Assembly: GCA_018608485.1 (NCBI GenBank)
Contig: JABAZK010000025.1
Span: 1 to 64,000, forward strand
Length of the DNA stretch: 64,000 nucleotides
Origin: Flavobacteriaceae bacterium
Lineage (GTDB): Bacteria; Bacteroidota; Bacteroidia; Flavobacteriales; Flavobacteriaceae
Reading direction: 5' to 3'
This document shows positions 39,692-49,575 of this stretch, piece after piece (positions within the stretch are counted from its first letter, which is position 1; each line of letters opens with the position of its first letter). A program made the position numbers and the translations under genes. The notes under the pieces are model-generated. The model saw only the letters and a program-made list of their open reading frames with translations. It was not told the origin of the DNA and searched no databases.

Positions 39692-40924
39692 TTAATCTGC
39701 TCTTAAGGCTACTACTGGTTTAATTTGTGAAGCTTTTCTAGCTGGAACTAAAGCGGCTATTAATCCTGAAATAATTAAAACTATGGTGGCTCCTATCACC
39801 AACCCTTGACTTACACTTGGGTCTTTAATAAAATAGTCTTTCTCTAAATTATTCCCAATTAAACTTAGGATATAGGTTCCTAGAGTTAAACCAAGATATC
39901 CAGCAATAGTAGTAATTAAAACAGATTCTTGAACTACCATTCCAACTATAGAAGAAGGTTTTGCTCCTAATGCCTTTCTAATACCAAATTCTTTTGTTCT
40001 TTCTTTGATAACAAATATCATAATATTGCTAATACCAATTATACCTGCTATAAGGGTTCCTGAACCTATAAAAACTACAATAAAAAAAAGTGCAATCATA
40101 AAAACATCAACTCCTTTTCTACCTTCAGCCATATTTCTTACAGACAAAGCACTCTGATCATCTGGATGAATATCCAGTTTGCTTCTCATATCTCTTTCTA
40201 TAAGGTTTCCAAAAGCTATGGCTTCATCTAAATTTAAATCTTGATTGTACCCAATTCTAATTTGACTTAAATAATTATTATTTCCATATAATTTTTGGGC
40301 AGTGGTTACAGGAATATAGGCTACTCTCTCCTCATTGTCTCCGCCATCATCAGAAAAAATTCCAATAACTTTATAAGATATCCCTCCTACATTAACTCGT
40401 TTACCCAATGCTGGTTTTTCTCCAAATAAATCAGACTTAATTAACCTACCTATTACGATTACTTTTGAGGATTCATTGATGTCTAGTTGATTTATGTATC
40501 TTCCCTCATCTATTATTGTTTTCTCTAAAAATTGATGATCGGGATGAACAGCTGTTACACTATAATTGTCTTGTTTATTATCGTATGAGATACTGAAATT
40601 TTTAAAAATTCTAGCAGTCATTAAATCTATCTTAGAATCATATTTGTCCTCTAAGTACTCATAGTCAGGATTTTTTAATTGAATTCTCCTATTAGATTGT
40701 AATCCTTTGAAAGGTTTTGTAGTTTTCCATACCCTTACTATCATTGAATTCGCTGCATCGTCTACAAAAGCCCCCTCAAAGGTATTTTTAAGACCACTTA
40801 CAATTCCAAACAATAAAGTAAATAATAAAATAGCAAAAGCTACTGTAAAACCTGACATTACAGAACGTAATTTATTCTTATTGATGCTTTGGAAGATTTC
40901 TCTCCATCGATCTAAATCGAACAT
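39692..40924 (-). CDS. MacB-like ABC transporter permease (paralog of neighbour)
   Basis: KERTKEFGIRKALGAKPSSIVGMVVQESVLIT. Confidence 0.9.
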   Translation of the reverse strand: MFDLDRWREIFQSINKNKLRSVMSGFTVAFAILLFTLLFGIVSGLKNTFEGAFVDDAANSMIVRVWKTTKPFKGLQSNRRIQLKNPDYEYLEDKYDSKIDLMTARIFKNFSISYDNKQDNYSVTAVHPDHQFLEKTIIDEGRYINQLDINESSKVIVIGRLIKSDLFGEKPALGKRVNVGGISYKVIGIFSDDGGDNEERVAYIPVTTAQKLYGNNNYLSQIRIGYNQDLNLDEAIAFGNLIERDMRSKLDIHPDDQSALSVRNMAEGRKGVDVFMIALFFIVVFIGSGTLIAGIIGISNIMIFVIKERTKEFGIRKALGAKPSSIVGMVVQESVLITTIAGYLGLTLGTYILSLIGNNLEKDYFIKDPSVSQGLVIGATIVLIISGLIAALVPARKASQIKPVVALRAD

Positions 40925-40926
40925 AG

Positions 40927-41628
40927 TTAAACGGTTTTAACAGGGTTTCTTTGAACGTTGATAGTATCACTAGTTATAATTCCATCTTTTAAACGAACAA
41001 TTCGTTTAGTTTGATCAGCTACTTCCTCCTCGTGAGTAATCACAAAAACTGTCATTCCTTCATTATTAATATCTTTCAGTAAATCCATCACAGAATCAGT
41101 TGTTGTGGAATCTAGTGCTCCTGTTGGTTCGTCTGCTAGTACAACCTTTGGCTGAGTTACTAACGCCCTTGCAATGGCTACTCGCTGTTTTTGACCACCT
41201 GATAATTCATTAGGTAAATGAGACGCCCAATCTTTAAGACCAACTTTGTCTAAATAATCTAGTGCTATTTTTTGACGTTCCTTTCTTGAAACTCCTTTAT
41301 AATACAACGGTAATGATACATTTTCTAAAGCAGTTTTGTAAGAAATTAGATTAAATGACTGAAAAACAAATCCCAAAAATTTATTTCTTAGAACAGCTCC
41401 CTTTTTTTCATTTAAGTTTTTAATTTCTTGACCATTTAAAAAATAATCTCCCTCATCGTGCTCATCTAGTAGACCAACAATGTTTAATAAGGTAGATTTA
41501 CCTGACCCTGAGGAACCCATTATTGATACAAATTCACCTTCTTTAATGTGTAGATCTATTCCTTTTAATACATGCAGAGAATCTTTACCAATAGGATATG
41601 ATTTATGAAGGTTTTTTATACGAATCAT
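40927..41628 (-). CDS. ABC transporter ATP-binding protein (LolD/MacB type)
   Basis: MGSSGSGKSTLLNIVGLLD, NELSGGQKQRVAIARAL, ADEPTGALD. Confidence 0.93.
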   Translation of the reverse strand: MIRIKNLHKSYPIGKDSLHVLKGIDLHIKEGEFVSIMGSSGSGKSTLLNIVGLLDEHDEGDYFLNGQEIKNLNEKKGAVLRNKFLGFVFQSFNLISYKTALENVSLPLYYKGVSRKERQKIALDYLDKVGLKDWASHLPNELSGGQKQRVAIARALVTQPKVVLADEPTGALDSTTTDSVMDLLKDINNEGMTVFVITHEEEVADQTKRIVRLKDGIITSDTINVQRNPVKTV

Positions 41629-41783
41629 TTAGGTTTTTATTTTTTTGATAAAAGTAGCTAATAGGCGATATTGCCGCTACTAATTTTATGTTAAAACAAC
41701 AGTTTAGTTGCTTGTATATATAAATACCTCCATAAGACGTTTCTAAAATTAATTTGTTACACTTAATTTTAAATTTTAAGCAT

Positions 41784-41791
41784 TATTTTTG
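41784..41791 (+). promoter_or_regulatory. -7 element TATTTTTG 6 nt before ATG 41798
   Basis: TATTTTTG CCTTAT ATG. Confidence 0.45.
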
Positions 41792-41797
41792 CCTTAT

Positions 41798-42226
41798 ATG
41801 TTTAAAAATATAGATAACATCCCTGAAAACAAAAAGCTGATTTTATTTGACGGGGTCTGTAACTTGTGTAATGATGCAGTTTTAAAAATAATTAGACAGG
41901 ATAAAAATAATATCTTTTTATTCACTGCACTTCAGTCAAACACTGGCAAGAATATTATTAATGAATTAGGAATCGATATCTCTAAAATAGATTCTATAGT
42001 ATTATATATTCCTGGTGGTAACTACTTTATAAAATCTGAAGCAGTTTTTAAAATTGTAAATGAGTTTAAAGGAGTTTGGAAAATTATTCAAATATTTAGA
42101 GTTTTTCCAGTTTTTTTAAATGACTTTTTTTATGACTTTATCGCTAGAAACAGATACCGTTGGTTTGGAAAAAAAGAAGAATGTATGATCCCTACTAAAA
42201 AATTAAATTCTAAATTTTTAAACTAA
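41798..42226 (+). CDS. DCC1-like thiol-disulfide oxidoreductase family protein (DUF393)
   Basis: ILFDGVCNLCNDAVLKIIRQD (DxxCxxC), YDFIARNRYRWFGKKEEC. ATG 41798 preferred over TTG 41789. Confidence 0.9.
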   Translation: MFKNIDNIPENKKLILFDGVCNLCNDAVLKIIRQDKNNIFLFTALQSNTGKNIINELGIDISKIDSIVLYIPGGNYFIKSEAVFKIVNEFKGVWKIIQIFRVFPVFLNDFFYDFIARNRYRWFGKKEECMIPTKKLNSKFLN

Positions 42227-42895
42227 ATGAAGTTTCCAAAAAAATTACAGTGTGTTATTTTTGATATGGATGGTGTTATTATAGATTCTGAAGAAATTCA
42301 CAAAAAAGCATATTATGAGACTTTTAAAAGTCTAGGAGTTGACGTTTCCGAAGAACTTTATAAAACAATGACTGGTTCATCTACTATAAATGCATTTCAA
42401 AAGTTGGTAAATTATTTTAATCTAGATGATATTCCGGAAGAGTTAGTTCTTCAAAAAAGAAAACGTTATGTAAATTACTTTGAAAATGATCCAACATTAG
42501 CGTTGGTTCATGGAGTAAAAGAGTTGATTCAATTTCTAAACAAACAAAATATAACGTTAGTTTTAGCCTCCTCCTCTGCTATGGTAAACATCAATCGTGT
42601 TTTTTCTAGATTTGATTTAAATCAATATTTTACTGTGAAAATTAGTGGTGCAGATCTAACTGCCTCTAAACCTCACCCAGAAATTTTTGAAAAGGCAGCT
42701 ATTCTAGGTGGTGTATCAAAAGAACAGTGTATTGTGATTGAAGATTCAGACAATGGAATAAAAGCTGCTAACGATGCAGGAATATTTGTTGTTGGGTATG
42801 AAAATCCTCTAGTAAGTGATCAAACTCTCAAGGATGCTAATTTAATAATTAGGGATTATAATATCCTGAAAAACTATATAATTGATCTAAAATAA
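42227..42895 (+). CDS. HAD family hydrolase (beta-phosphoglucomutase-like)
   Basis: VIFDMDGVIIDSEEIH; SKPHPEIFEKAA; VIEDSDNGIKAANDAG. Confidence 0.92.
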   Translation: MKFPKKLQCVIFDMDGVIIDSEEIHKKAYYETFKSLGVDVSEELYKTMTGSSTINAFQKLVNYFNLDDIPEELVLQKRKRYVNYFENDPTLALVHGVKELIQFLNKQNITLVLASSSAMVNINRVFSRFDLNQYFTVKISGADLTASKPHPEIFEKAAILGGVSKEQCIVIEDSDNGIKAANDAGIFVVGYENPLVSDQTLKDANLIIRDYNILKNYIIDLK

Positions 42896-42926
42896 AAAAA
42901 GCTCAAGTAAAACTTGAGTTTTTTTT
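42895..42926. terminator. Intrinsic terminator between HAD gene and typA
   Basis: CTCAAGT aaa ACTTGAG with flanking A and T runs. Confidence 0.82.
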
Positions 42927-42943
42927 ATAACTAATACTTGAAA

Positions 42944-44716
42944 TTAAGGTCTAAATGAAATTTTTCGCATTCGTAAACTTTCTGGCGTAACCTCTAGATA
43001 TTCGTCTACTTTGATGTATTCCATACATTCCTCTAATGAAAAATCGATCTTTGGAGCAATCTTAACACTGTCATCTGTCCCAGATGAACGAACATTCGTT
43101 AATTTTTTTCCTTTAATCAAATTTACACCCATATCCGTATCCTTACTATTTTCACCAACAACTTGCCCTATATATATGTCTTGGTTTGGATCTATAAAAA
43201 AGCGTCCTCTGTCTTGCAACCTGTCTATTGCATATGCAGTAGCTTTTCCTGCTGCAGAAGAAACAATAGCTCCTTTAATATCATCAGAAAATTCACCTTT
43301 AAAAGGACCGTATTCTGAAAATCTATGATTTATGATAGCAGTTCCTGCTGTTGCTGTTAGAATCTTATTTCGTAATCCTATAAGCCCTCTAGAGGGTATG
43401 GTAAACTCTAAATGTTGAAGATCTCCTTTTGGCTCCATTACTAGTAAATCTCCTTTTCGTAATGAAACTAAATTTATAGCCTTGGATGCAACATCTTCTG
43501 GAACATCTATCGATAAAGTTTCGTATGGCTCAGATTTTATACCATCAATTTCCTTGAGTATTACCTGTGGTCTTCCAACTTGTAATTCATATCCTTCTCT
43601 ACGCATTGTTTCTATCAAAACAGATAAATGAAGAACACCTCTACCAAATACATTAAACTTATCTTCTGTATCTGTTTCATCTACACGAAGAGCAAGATTT
43701 TTCTCCATCTCTTTGAATAATCGATCACGTAAATGACGAGAGGTAACATACTTTCCTTCTTTTCCAAAAAATGGAGAATTATTAATGGTAAATAACATAC
43801 TCATAGTAGGTTGGTCTACCTCTATTCTTGGCAAAGCTTCTGGTGCATCTAAATCTGCAATCGTATCACCAATTTCAAAACCTTCTAATCCAGTTATAGC
43901 GCATATGTCACCACTTCTTACCTTTGAAGTTTTGGCTTTACCCATACCCTCAAAAACGTGTAATTCCTTAATTCTTACTTTTTTCGTAGAACCATCTCGT
44001 TTACACAACATATAATCTTTATTTTCCTCTAAATCGCCTCTAAAAACTCTTCCTATTGCTATTCTTCCTGTAAAAGATGAAAAATCTAACGAGGTAATTT
44101 GCATTTGAGGAGATCCGTCTCTATAAGGTGCCTCAGGAATAGATTCTATGACAGCATCTAATAGGTCTAAGATATTATCCTTTGGATCTTGCCAATCTGT
44201 ACTCATCCAACCATTTTTTGCCGAACCATAAATAGTAGTAAAATCTAATTGTTCTTCAGTAGCTTCTAATGCAAACATCAGATCAAATACTTTTTCATGA
44301 ACTAAGTCTGGTGTACAATTTTCTTTGTCTACCTTATTCACAACAACTATAGGTGTTAATCCTAATTCTAAAGCCTTACCTAATACAAAACGTGTTTGTG
44401 GCATCGGACCCTCAAAAGCATCTACCAATAACAAAACACCATCAGCCATTTTTAATACGCGTTCTACTTCACCACCAAAATCTGCGTGACCAGGAGTATC
44501 TATTACATTTATCTTTACATTTTTGTAGTTAACAGAAACGTTTTTTGATAAGATTGTAATTCCTCTTTCCCTTTCAAGATCATTATTGTCTAGTAATAAA
44601 TCTTTACGTTCTTTACGATCGTCTAAAATTTTTGCTTGATCTATAATCTTGTCAACTAATGTAGTCTTACCGTGATCTACGTGGGCTATAATGGCAATAT
44701 TCCTAATTGATTGCAT
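42944..44716 (-). CDS. typA: Ribosome-associated GTPase TypA/BipA
   Basis: [46 protein letters not shown]. Confidence 0.95.
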   Translation of the reverse strand: MQSIRNIAIIAHVDHGKTTLVDKIIDQAKILDDRKERKDLLLDNNDLERERGITILSKNVSVNYKNVKINVIDTPGHADFGGEVERVLKMADGVLLLVDAFEGPMPQTRFVLGKALELGLTPIVVVNKVDKENCTPDLVHEKVFDLMFALEATEEQLDFTTIYGSAKNGWMSTDWQDPKDNILDLLDAVIESIPEAPYRDGSPQMQITSLDFSSFTGRIAIGRVFRGDLEENKDYMLCKRDGSTKKVRIKELHVFEGMGKAKTSKVRSGDICAITGLEGFEIGDTIADLDAPEALPRIEVDQPTMSMLFTINNSPFFGKEGKYVTSRHLRDRLFKEMEKNLALRVDETDTEDKFNVFGRGVLHLSVLIETMRREGYELQVGRPQVILKEIDGIKSEPYETLSIDVPEDVASKAINLVSLRKGDLLVMEPKGDLQHLEFTIPSRGLIGLRNKILTATAGTAIINHRFSEYGPFKGEFSDDIKGAIVSSAAGKATAYAIDRLQDRGRFFIDPNQDIYIGQVVGENSKDTDMGVNLIKGKKLTNVRSSGTDDSVKIAPKIDFSLEECMEYIKVDEYLEVTPESLRMRKISFRP

Positions 44717-44777
44717 GCTTGCTTTTTTTGAAGTTGCAAAAGTAGTGTTTTACTTTAAGAGAATGAATAAATTAGCA

Positions 44778-45071
44778 TTAATTTATTAGCTCTTCATCAT
44801 CTCTAAAAGCTGATGGTAAAATATCTGGAATTAATTTGATTAACAGGGGCAATAACAAAGCCCCACCAGGTAACATAAATACTGCAAATGCAGGGATAGC
44901 TTTACAGATATCTAATAACTGAATTTTAACTTTTTCTTTTTCCTCTTCAGATAAAGAGGAGTGCATAGACTTTTTTATTAAACTAACAGCTTCTTTACTT
45001 TGCTGAAGTTCTTTGTCTAAGCGTTTTTTATTTTTCTGAAGGAGTTCTTTTATTTCTTCTACAGTATTCAT
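44778..45071 (-). CDS. LETM1-related small protein
   Basis: DICKAIPAFAVFMLPGGALLLPLLIKLIPDILPSAF resembles LETM1-like domain; ATGA overlap with the upstream gene. Confidence 0.65.
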   Translation of the reverse strand: MNTVEEIKELLQKNKKRLDKELQQSKEAVSLIKKSMHSSLSEEEKEKVKIQLLDICKAIPAFAVFMLPGGALLLPLLIKLIPDILPSAFRDDEELIN

Positions 45072-46231
45072 TCTAATTTTCTTCTTACTCTTTCTTCTTT
45101 AATCAAATTTAATTCTCTACTTGTTTGGCCAGCTACAGAAGTATTTTCTTCAGCTCTTCTAATCAGGTAAGGCATTACATCTCTAACAGGTCCAAAGGGA
45201 ACATATTTTGCTGTATTGTATCCTTCTTTAGCTAAATTAAAACTTATGTGGTCACTCATACCATACAATTGACCAAACCATAATCTATTGTCATTTGAAT
45301 TTATATTATGACGCTTAGCTAAATCTAATAATAAATAGGAACTGTCTTCATTGTGTGTTCCTGCAAAAAGAGCCATTTTATCATGTTCCATCATAAATTT
45401 CATAGCATCATTAAAATTTTTATCAGTAGTATTTTTATCAATACAGATTGGAGATGGATACTTGTTTTCTATTGCTCTTTCCCTTTCTTTTTCCATATAA
45501 GCACCACGAACTATTTTTAATCCTATGTGATAATTTCCTTTCAAAGCTTTCTGGTGTAATTCTTTTAAATAATCCATCCTATCATGGCGATACATTTGTA
45601 ATGTATTAAAAACAATAGCTTTATTTACATTATACTTTTCCATTAAGCCTTCAACCAATACATCTGCCGCATCTTGCATCCAACTCTCTTCAGCATCAAT
45701 TAAGATAGGAACGTCATATTTTATTGCCTTATCGCATATTTCATAATAACGATTCATGACAGTTAACCACTCACTTTTTTCTTCATTAGAAAGTGATTTT
45801 TTTTCTGTAATTTTTTGATACAAAGAAAAACGACCCACCCCTGTTGGTTTAAAGACCACAAATGGAATCGCATCTTTTTCCTTGGCAAATTCTATATTTT
45901 TTAATGTTGTTGCTTTTACAATGTCAAATTGCTCTTCTGTTTCTTTACCCTCTACAGAATAATCTAAAACAGAATAGACTTTATGATGGTGCATTTTTTC
46001 AATGATAGAAGAACAATCTTCTTCAGTAACTCCACCACAAAAATGATCGAATACAGTAGATCTAATTAACCCCTCAACAGGTAAGTGTGCTTTTAAAGCA
46101 AAGTTAGTAACGGCTTTACCTATTTTAACCATTGGTTGACTTTGAATTAATTTGAATAAGAAAAAAGCTCTTTCTAATTCTGAGTCTGACTTTAACGAAA
46201 AAGCAATTTTGGTATTATTAAAGAGATTCAT
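45068..46231 (-). CDS. Proline dehydrogenase
   Basis: FVVFKPTGVGRFSLYQKI; GLKIVRGAYMEKERERA; FAGTHNEDSSYLL; FGQLYGMSDHISF. Start MNLFNNTK at 46231 rather than 46321. Confidence 0.93.
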   Translation of the reverse strand: MNLFNNTKIAFSLKSDSELERAFFLFKLIQSQPMVKIGKAVTNFALKAHLPVEGLIRSTVFDHFCGGVTEEDCSSIIEKMHHHKVYSVLDYSVEGKETEEQFDIVKATTLKNIEFAKEKDAIPFVVFKPTGVGRFSLYQKITEKKSLSNEEKSEWLTVMNRYYEICDKAIKYDVPILIDAEESWMQDAADVLVEGLMEKYNVNKAIVFNTLQMYRHDRMDYLKELHQKALKGNYHIGLKIVRGAYMEKERERAIENKYPSPICIDKNTTDKNFNDAMKFMMEHDKMALFAGTHNEDSSYLLLDLAKRHNINSNDNRLWFGQLYGMSDHISFNLAKEGYNTAKYVPFGPVRDVMPYLIRRAEENTSVAGQTSRELNLIKEERVRRKLE

Positions 46232-46319
46232 AAACTTAAAAAATATATAAACAAAGATAGTTAGCTGATTCAAATTATTCAATATTTTGTAGTTTATTTG
46301 TACTTGAAATTTATAGAAC

Positions 46320-47378
46320 ATGAAATCTATTAAAGCGGCTACTTATTATGTTCATTTTAAGCAAAATGGATATGGAGAATTAAATTCCTTAATTCAAAAT
46401 GAAGATTATTCTTCAATTTTTATTTTGGTTGATGAAAATTCTTTAGAATATTGCTATCCAAAATTTATTCCTTTACTAGAAACAGATAAACGAATAGAAA
46501 TTATAGAAATTGAATCTGGAGAAATTAATAAAAACTTAGACACCTGTAGTGGTGTTTGGAATGCGCTAACTGAATTAAACGCAGATAGAAATAGCTTATT
46601 AATAACACTTGGTGGCGGAGTTATTACAGATTTAGGAGGTTTTGTGGCAGCTACTTATAAACGTGGTATTGATTTTGTAAACATCCCTACAACTTTGCTA
46701 AGCATGGTTGACGCATCTGTAGGGGGAAAGACTGGTGTAGATTTAGGAGTTTTAAAAAATCAGATTGGATTGTTCGTAAACCCACAAATTGTTATAATTG
46801 ATGAAGATTTTTTAACTACGTTAAATGATAGAGAATATAATTCTGGTATTGCCGAAATTATAAAATATGGATTAACCTATGATACCAATTTGATTGATTA
46901 TTTAAAAACCTTTGAAAAATCAACTATTAATAAAATCATTCATCGATCTATAGAAATTAAAAACGAAATAGTTTTGAAAGATCCTAGAGAAAAAGGATTA
47001 AGAAAGGTTTTAAATTTCGGACATACATTAGGGCATGCTATAGAATCTTATTTTTTAGAAAACAATAACAAAGACAGCCTTACCCATGGTGAGGCTATAG
47101 CTATTGGTATGGTTTGTGAATCATATCTTTCATATAAAGTTCTAAAATTGCCAATTGAAAAATTAATTGTTATCAAAAATATGATTAGTACTATGTATGA
47201 AAAAGTAACTATCCAGCAGGAGGACTATGCTGCTATTTTTGAATTATTAAAGCATGATAAAAAAAACAACAACGGCGAAGTAAATTTCGTTTTGTTAAAT
47301 GATTTTGAAGAATTTAAACTGGATTGTAAAATAAGCAACAAATTATTGATAGAAAGTATTGAATATTATAATTCTTAA
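46320..47378 (+). CDS. aroB: 3-dehydroquinate synthase
   Basis: LGGGVITDLGGFVAATYKRGIDFVNIPTTLLSMVDASVGGKTGVDL; NFGHTLGHAIE. Confidence 0.95.
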   Translation: MKSIKAATYYVHFKQNGYGELNSLIQNEDYSSIFILVDENSLEYCYPKFIPLLETDKRIEIIEIESGEINKNLDTCSGVWNALTELNADRNSLLITLGGGVITDLGGFVAATYKRGIDFVNIPTTLLSMVDASVGGKTGVDLGVLKNQIGLFVNPQIVIIDEDFLTTLNDREYNSGIAEIIKYGLTYDTNLIDYLKTFEKSTINKIIHRSIEIKNEIVLKDPREKGLRKVLNFGHTLGHAIESYFLENNNKDSLTHGEAIAIGMVCESYLSYKVLKLPIEKLIVIKNMISTMYEKVTIQQEDYAAIFELLKHDKKNNNGEVNFVLLNDFEEFKLDCKISNKLLIESIEYYNS

Positions 47379-48508
47379 TGAACTTTATTTAATGCGGCAT
47401 TATAAACATCCTCATAAACTGGTAATATATTATCTAAGCAAAACTGTTTAGTGTGTTCTTTGGCAGCTTTCTTAAAATTCATCAAAATTTCATCATCTTT
47501 CAAAATTGATATTGCATTTATTGCCATATTAACACAGTCACCTAAATTACTGAGGTAACCTGTTTCCCCATCAATATTTACTTCAGGTAATCCTCCAGTA
47601 TTTGTGGAAATAACAGCAGTTGAAGCAGCCATGGCCTCTAGTGCAGCTAATCCAAAACTTTCACTTTCAGAGGGTAATAAAAAAACATCTGTGTAACATA
47701 AAATTTTAGATATTTCATGACTATTTCCCAAGAAGATAACTTTGTCTTCTATACCTAACTTTTTCACCTGTAATTCAGCATTTCTTTTTTCTGGGCCTTC
47801 TCCAACCATCAATAATTTTGAGGGTAGCTCTTGTTGAACTTTATAAAAAATCTTAATTACATCTTTAATTCTTTTAACTGGTCTAAAGTTAGAAATGTGA
47901 GTTAATATTCGCTCATTAGGTTTTGCCACAGCTATACGTTGACAATCATTTTGTAGTTCAAGGTCATATTTTTCAGTATCTATAAAATTATGAATTACTT
48001 TAATTTCATTGGTAATTGAAAATAAACGAAGCGTATCCTCTTTCAAACTTTTTGAAACTGAGGTTACTATGTCAGAATTATTTATGCTAAATTCTACTGC
48101 TGTCTTATAACTGGGATGGCTTCCAACCAAAGTAATGTCGGTTCCATGTAAAGTAGTCACAACTTTTATATCAATACCTTTCTCTAATAGCATCATTTTT
48201 GCCATGTAAGCAGCATAAGCGTGAGGAATAGCATAATGAACATGTAAAATTTCTAATTTATATTTAGATACAACTTCTACTAACTTTGTAGACAATGCTA
48301 GCTCATAGGGTTGATATTGAAATAATGGATATTCCTCCATTAATACTTCATGAAAGTGTAACTTGTGAGAAATAAAATCTAAACGAACAGGTAGATTATA
48401 CGTAACAAAATGGACTTCATGGCCTTTATCAGCCAATGCCATTCCTAACTCTGTAGCTACTACTCCACTTCCACCAAATGTTGGATAACAAACAATTCCT
48501 ATTCGCAT
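47375..48508 (-). CDS. bshA: N-acetyl-alpha-D-glucosaminyl L-malate synthase BshA
   Basis: RIGIVCYPTFGGSGVVATELG; TTLHGTDITLVG; LLPSESESFGLAALEAMA. Confidence 0.95.
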   Translation of the reverse strand: MRIGIVCYPTFGGSGVVATELGMALADKGHEVHFVTYNLPVRLDFISHKLHFHEVLMEEYPLFQYQPYELALSTKLVEVVSKYKLEILHVHYAIPHAYAAYMAKMMLLEKGIDIKVVTTLHGTDITLVGSHPSYKTAVEFSINNSDIVTSVSKSLKEDTLRLFSITNEIKVIHNFIDTEKYDLELQNDCQRIAVAKPNERILTHISNFRPVKRIKDVIKIFYKVQQELPSKLLMVGEGPEKRNAELQVKKLGIEDKVIFLGNSHEISKILCYTDVFLLPSESESFGLAALEAMAASTAVISTNTGGLPEVNIDGETGYLSNLGDCVNMAINAISILKDDEILMNFKKAAKEHTKQFCLDNILPVYEDVYNAALNKVH

Positions 48509-48592
48509 TTTTTATTAAAAATATTTTTACAAAGATACTTTTTTACTGACGGGGCATATCTAAATAAAAACATAAAAAAGTAAGGTTAGAGT

Positions 48593-48628
48593 AAAAAAAA
48601 ACCTATTGAATATCAATAGGTTTTTAAT
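48593..48628. terminator. Intrinsic terminator downstream of transketolase N-half
   Basis: ACCTATTGA atat CAATAGGT with flanking A and T runs. Confidence 0.82.
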
Positions 48629-48645
48629 TTTATTTGTGACTATTT

Positions 48646-49491
48646 TTAGTAGTCTCCTAATGTTACTGGGTTTTGATTTAGGGCATCGGCTAATTGATCA
48701 TCATTTGGTGCTTTTCCATGCCATGCATGGGTATGCATCATAAAATCTATTCCATTACCCATCTCAGTGTGTAATAATACACAAACTGGTTTTCCTTTTC
48801 CTGTTTTAGATTTAGCTTCAGAAAGTCCTTTTATTATTGAATCAACATCATTTCCTTTTATTATATCAATTACTTCCCAACCAAAAGCTTCAAATTTAGC
48901 TCTGATACTTCCCATTGGTAATACGTCGTCAGTAGCACCATCTATCTGCTTTCCGTTTAAATCTATAGTAGATATTAGGTTATCTATTTTTTTTGCAGAA
49001 GCATACATCGCAGACTCCCAAACCTGACCTTCTTGCAATTCACCATCACCATGAAGTGTGTATATAATTTTATCATCCCCATTAAGTTTCTTAGCTTCAG
49101 CTGCTCCAATAGCTACAGACATCCCTTGTCCTAAAGACCCTGATGCAATCCTTATACCAGGCAAACCTTCGTGAGTAGTTGGATGTCCTTGTAAACGAGT
49201 ATTCATTTTTCTAAAAGTTGCCAATTCTTCAATTGGAAAAAAACCGCTTCTAGCCAATACACTGTAATAAACTGGTGAAATATGGCCGTTAGATAAGAAA
49301 AATAAATTTTCATTTTTCCCATCCATTGAAAATTCAGTTGAATATTCTAACACCTCTTGATACAAGACAGTAAAAAATTCTGCACAACCAAGAGAACCTC
49401 CAGGATGACCAGAATTTACAGCATGAACCATTCTTAAAATATCTCTTCTAACTTGTTGTGTGAAATCTTGTAATTCTTGAATTGTAGCCAT
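48646..49491 (-). CDS. Transketolase, N-terminal subunit
   Basis: HAVNSGHPGGSLGCAEFFTVLY; GSLGQGMSVAIGAAEAKKLNG; 281 aa, thiamine-PP domain only. Confidence 0.93.
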   Translation of the reverse strand: MATIQELQDFTQQVRRDILRMVHAVNSGHPGGSLGCAEFFTVLYQEVLEYSTEFSMDGKNENLFFLSNGHISPVYYSVLARSGFFPIEELATFRKMNTRLQGHPTTHEGLPGIRIASGSLGQGMSVAIGAAEAKKLNGDDKIIYTLHGDGELQEGQVWESAMYASAKKIDNLISTIDLNGKQIDGATDDVLPMGSIRAKFEAFGWEVIDIIKGNDVDSIIKGLSEAKSKTGKGKPVCVLLHTEMGNGIDFMMHTHAWHGKAPNDDQLADALNQNPVTLGDY

Positions 49492-49575
49492 TAATTTTTA
49501 TTTGTTTCACAAAAGTAATTTTTTAAAAAACATTTGACAAGGTTTATTTAATTACAAAGTTAACAAGGTTATTAA

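Noticed and set aside
38452-40924. Tandem paralogous permeases as an unusual duplication
   Set aside because: Adaptor-permease-permease-ATPase clusters of MacB-like type are common in Bacteroidota.
43011-43328. 105-aa plus-strand ORF
   Set aside because: Antisense shadow of typA.
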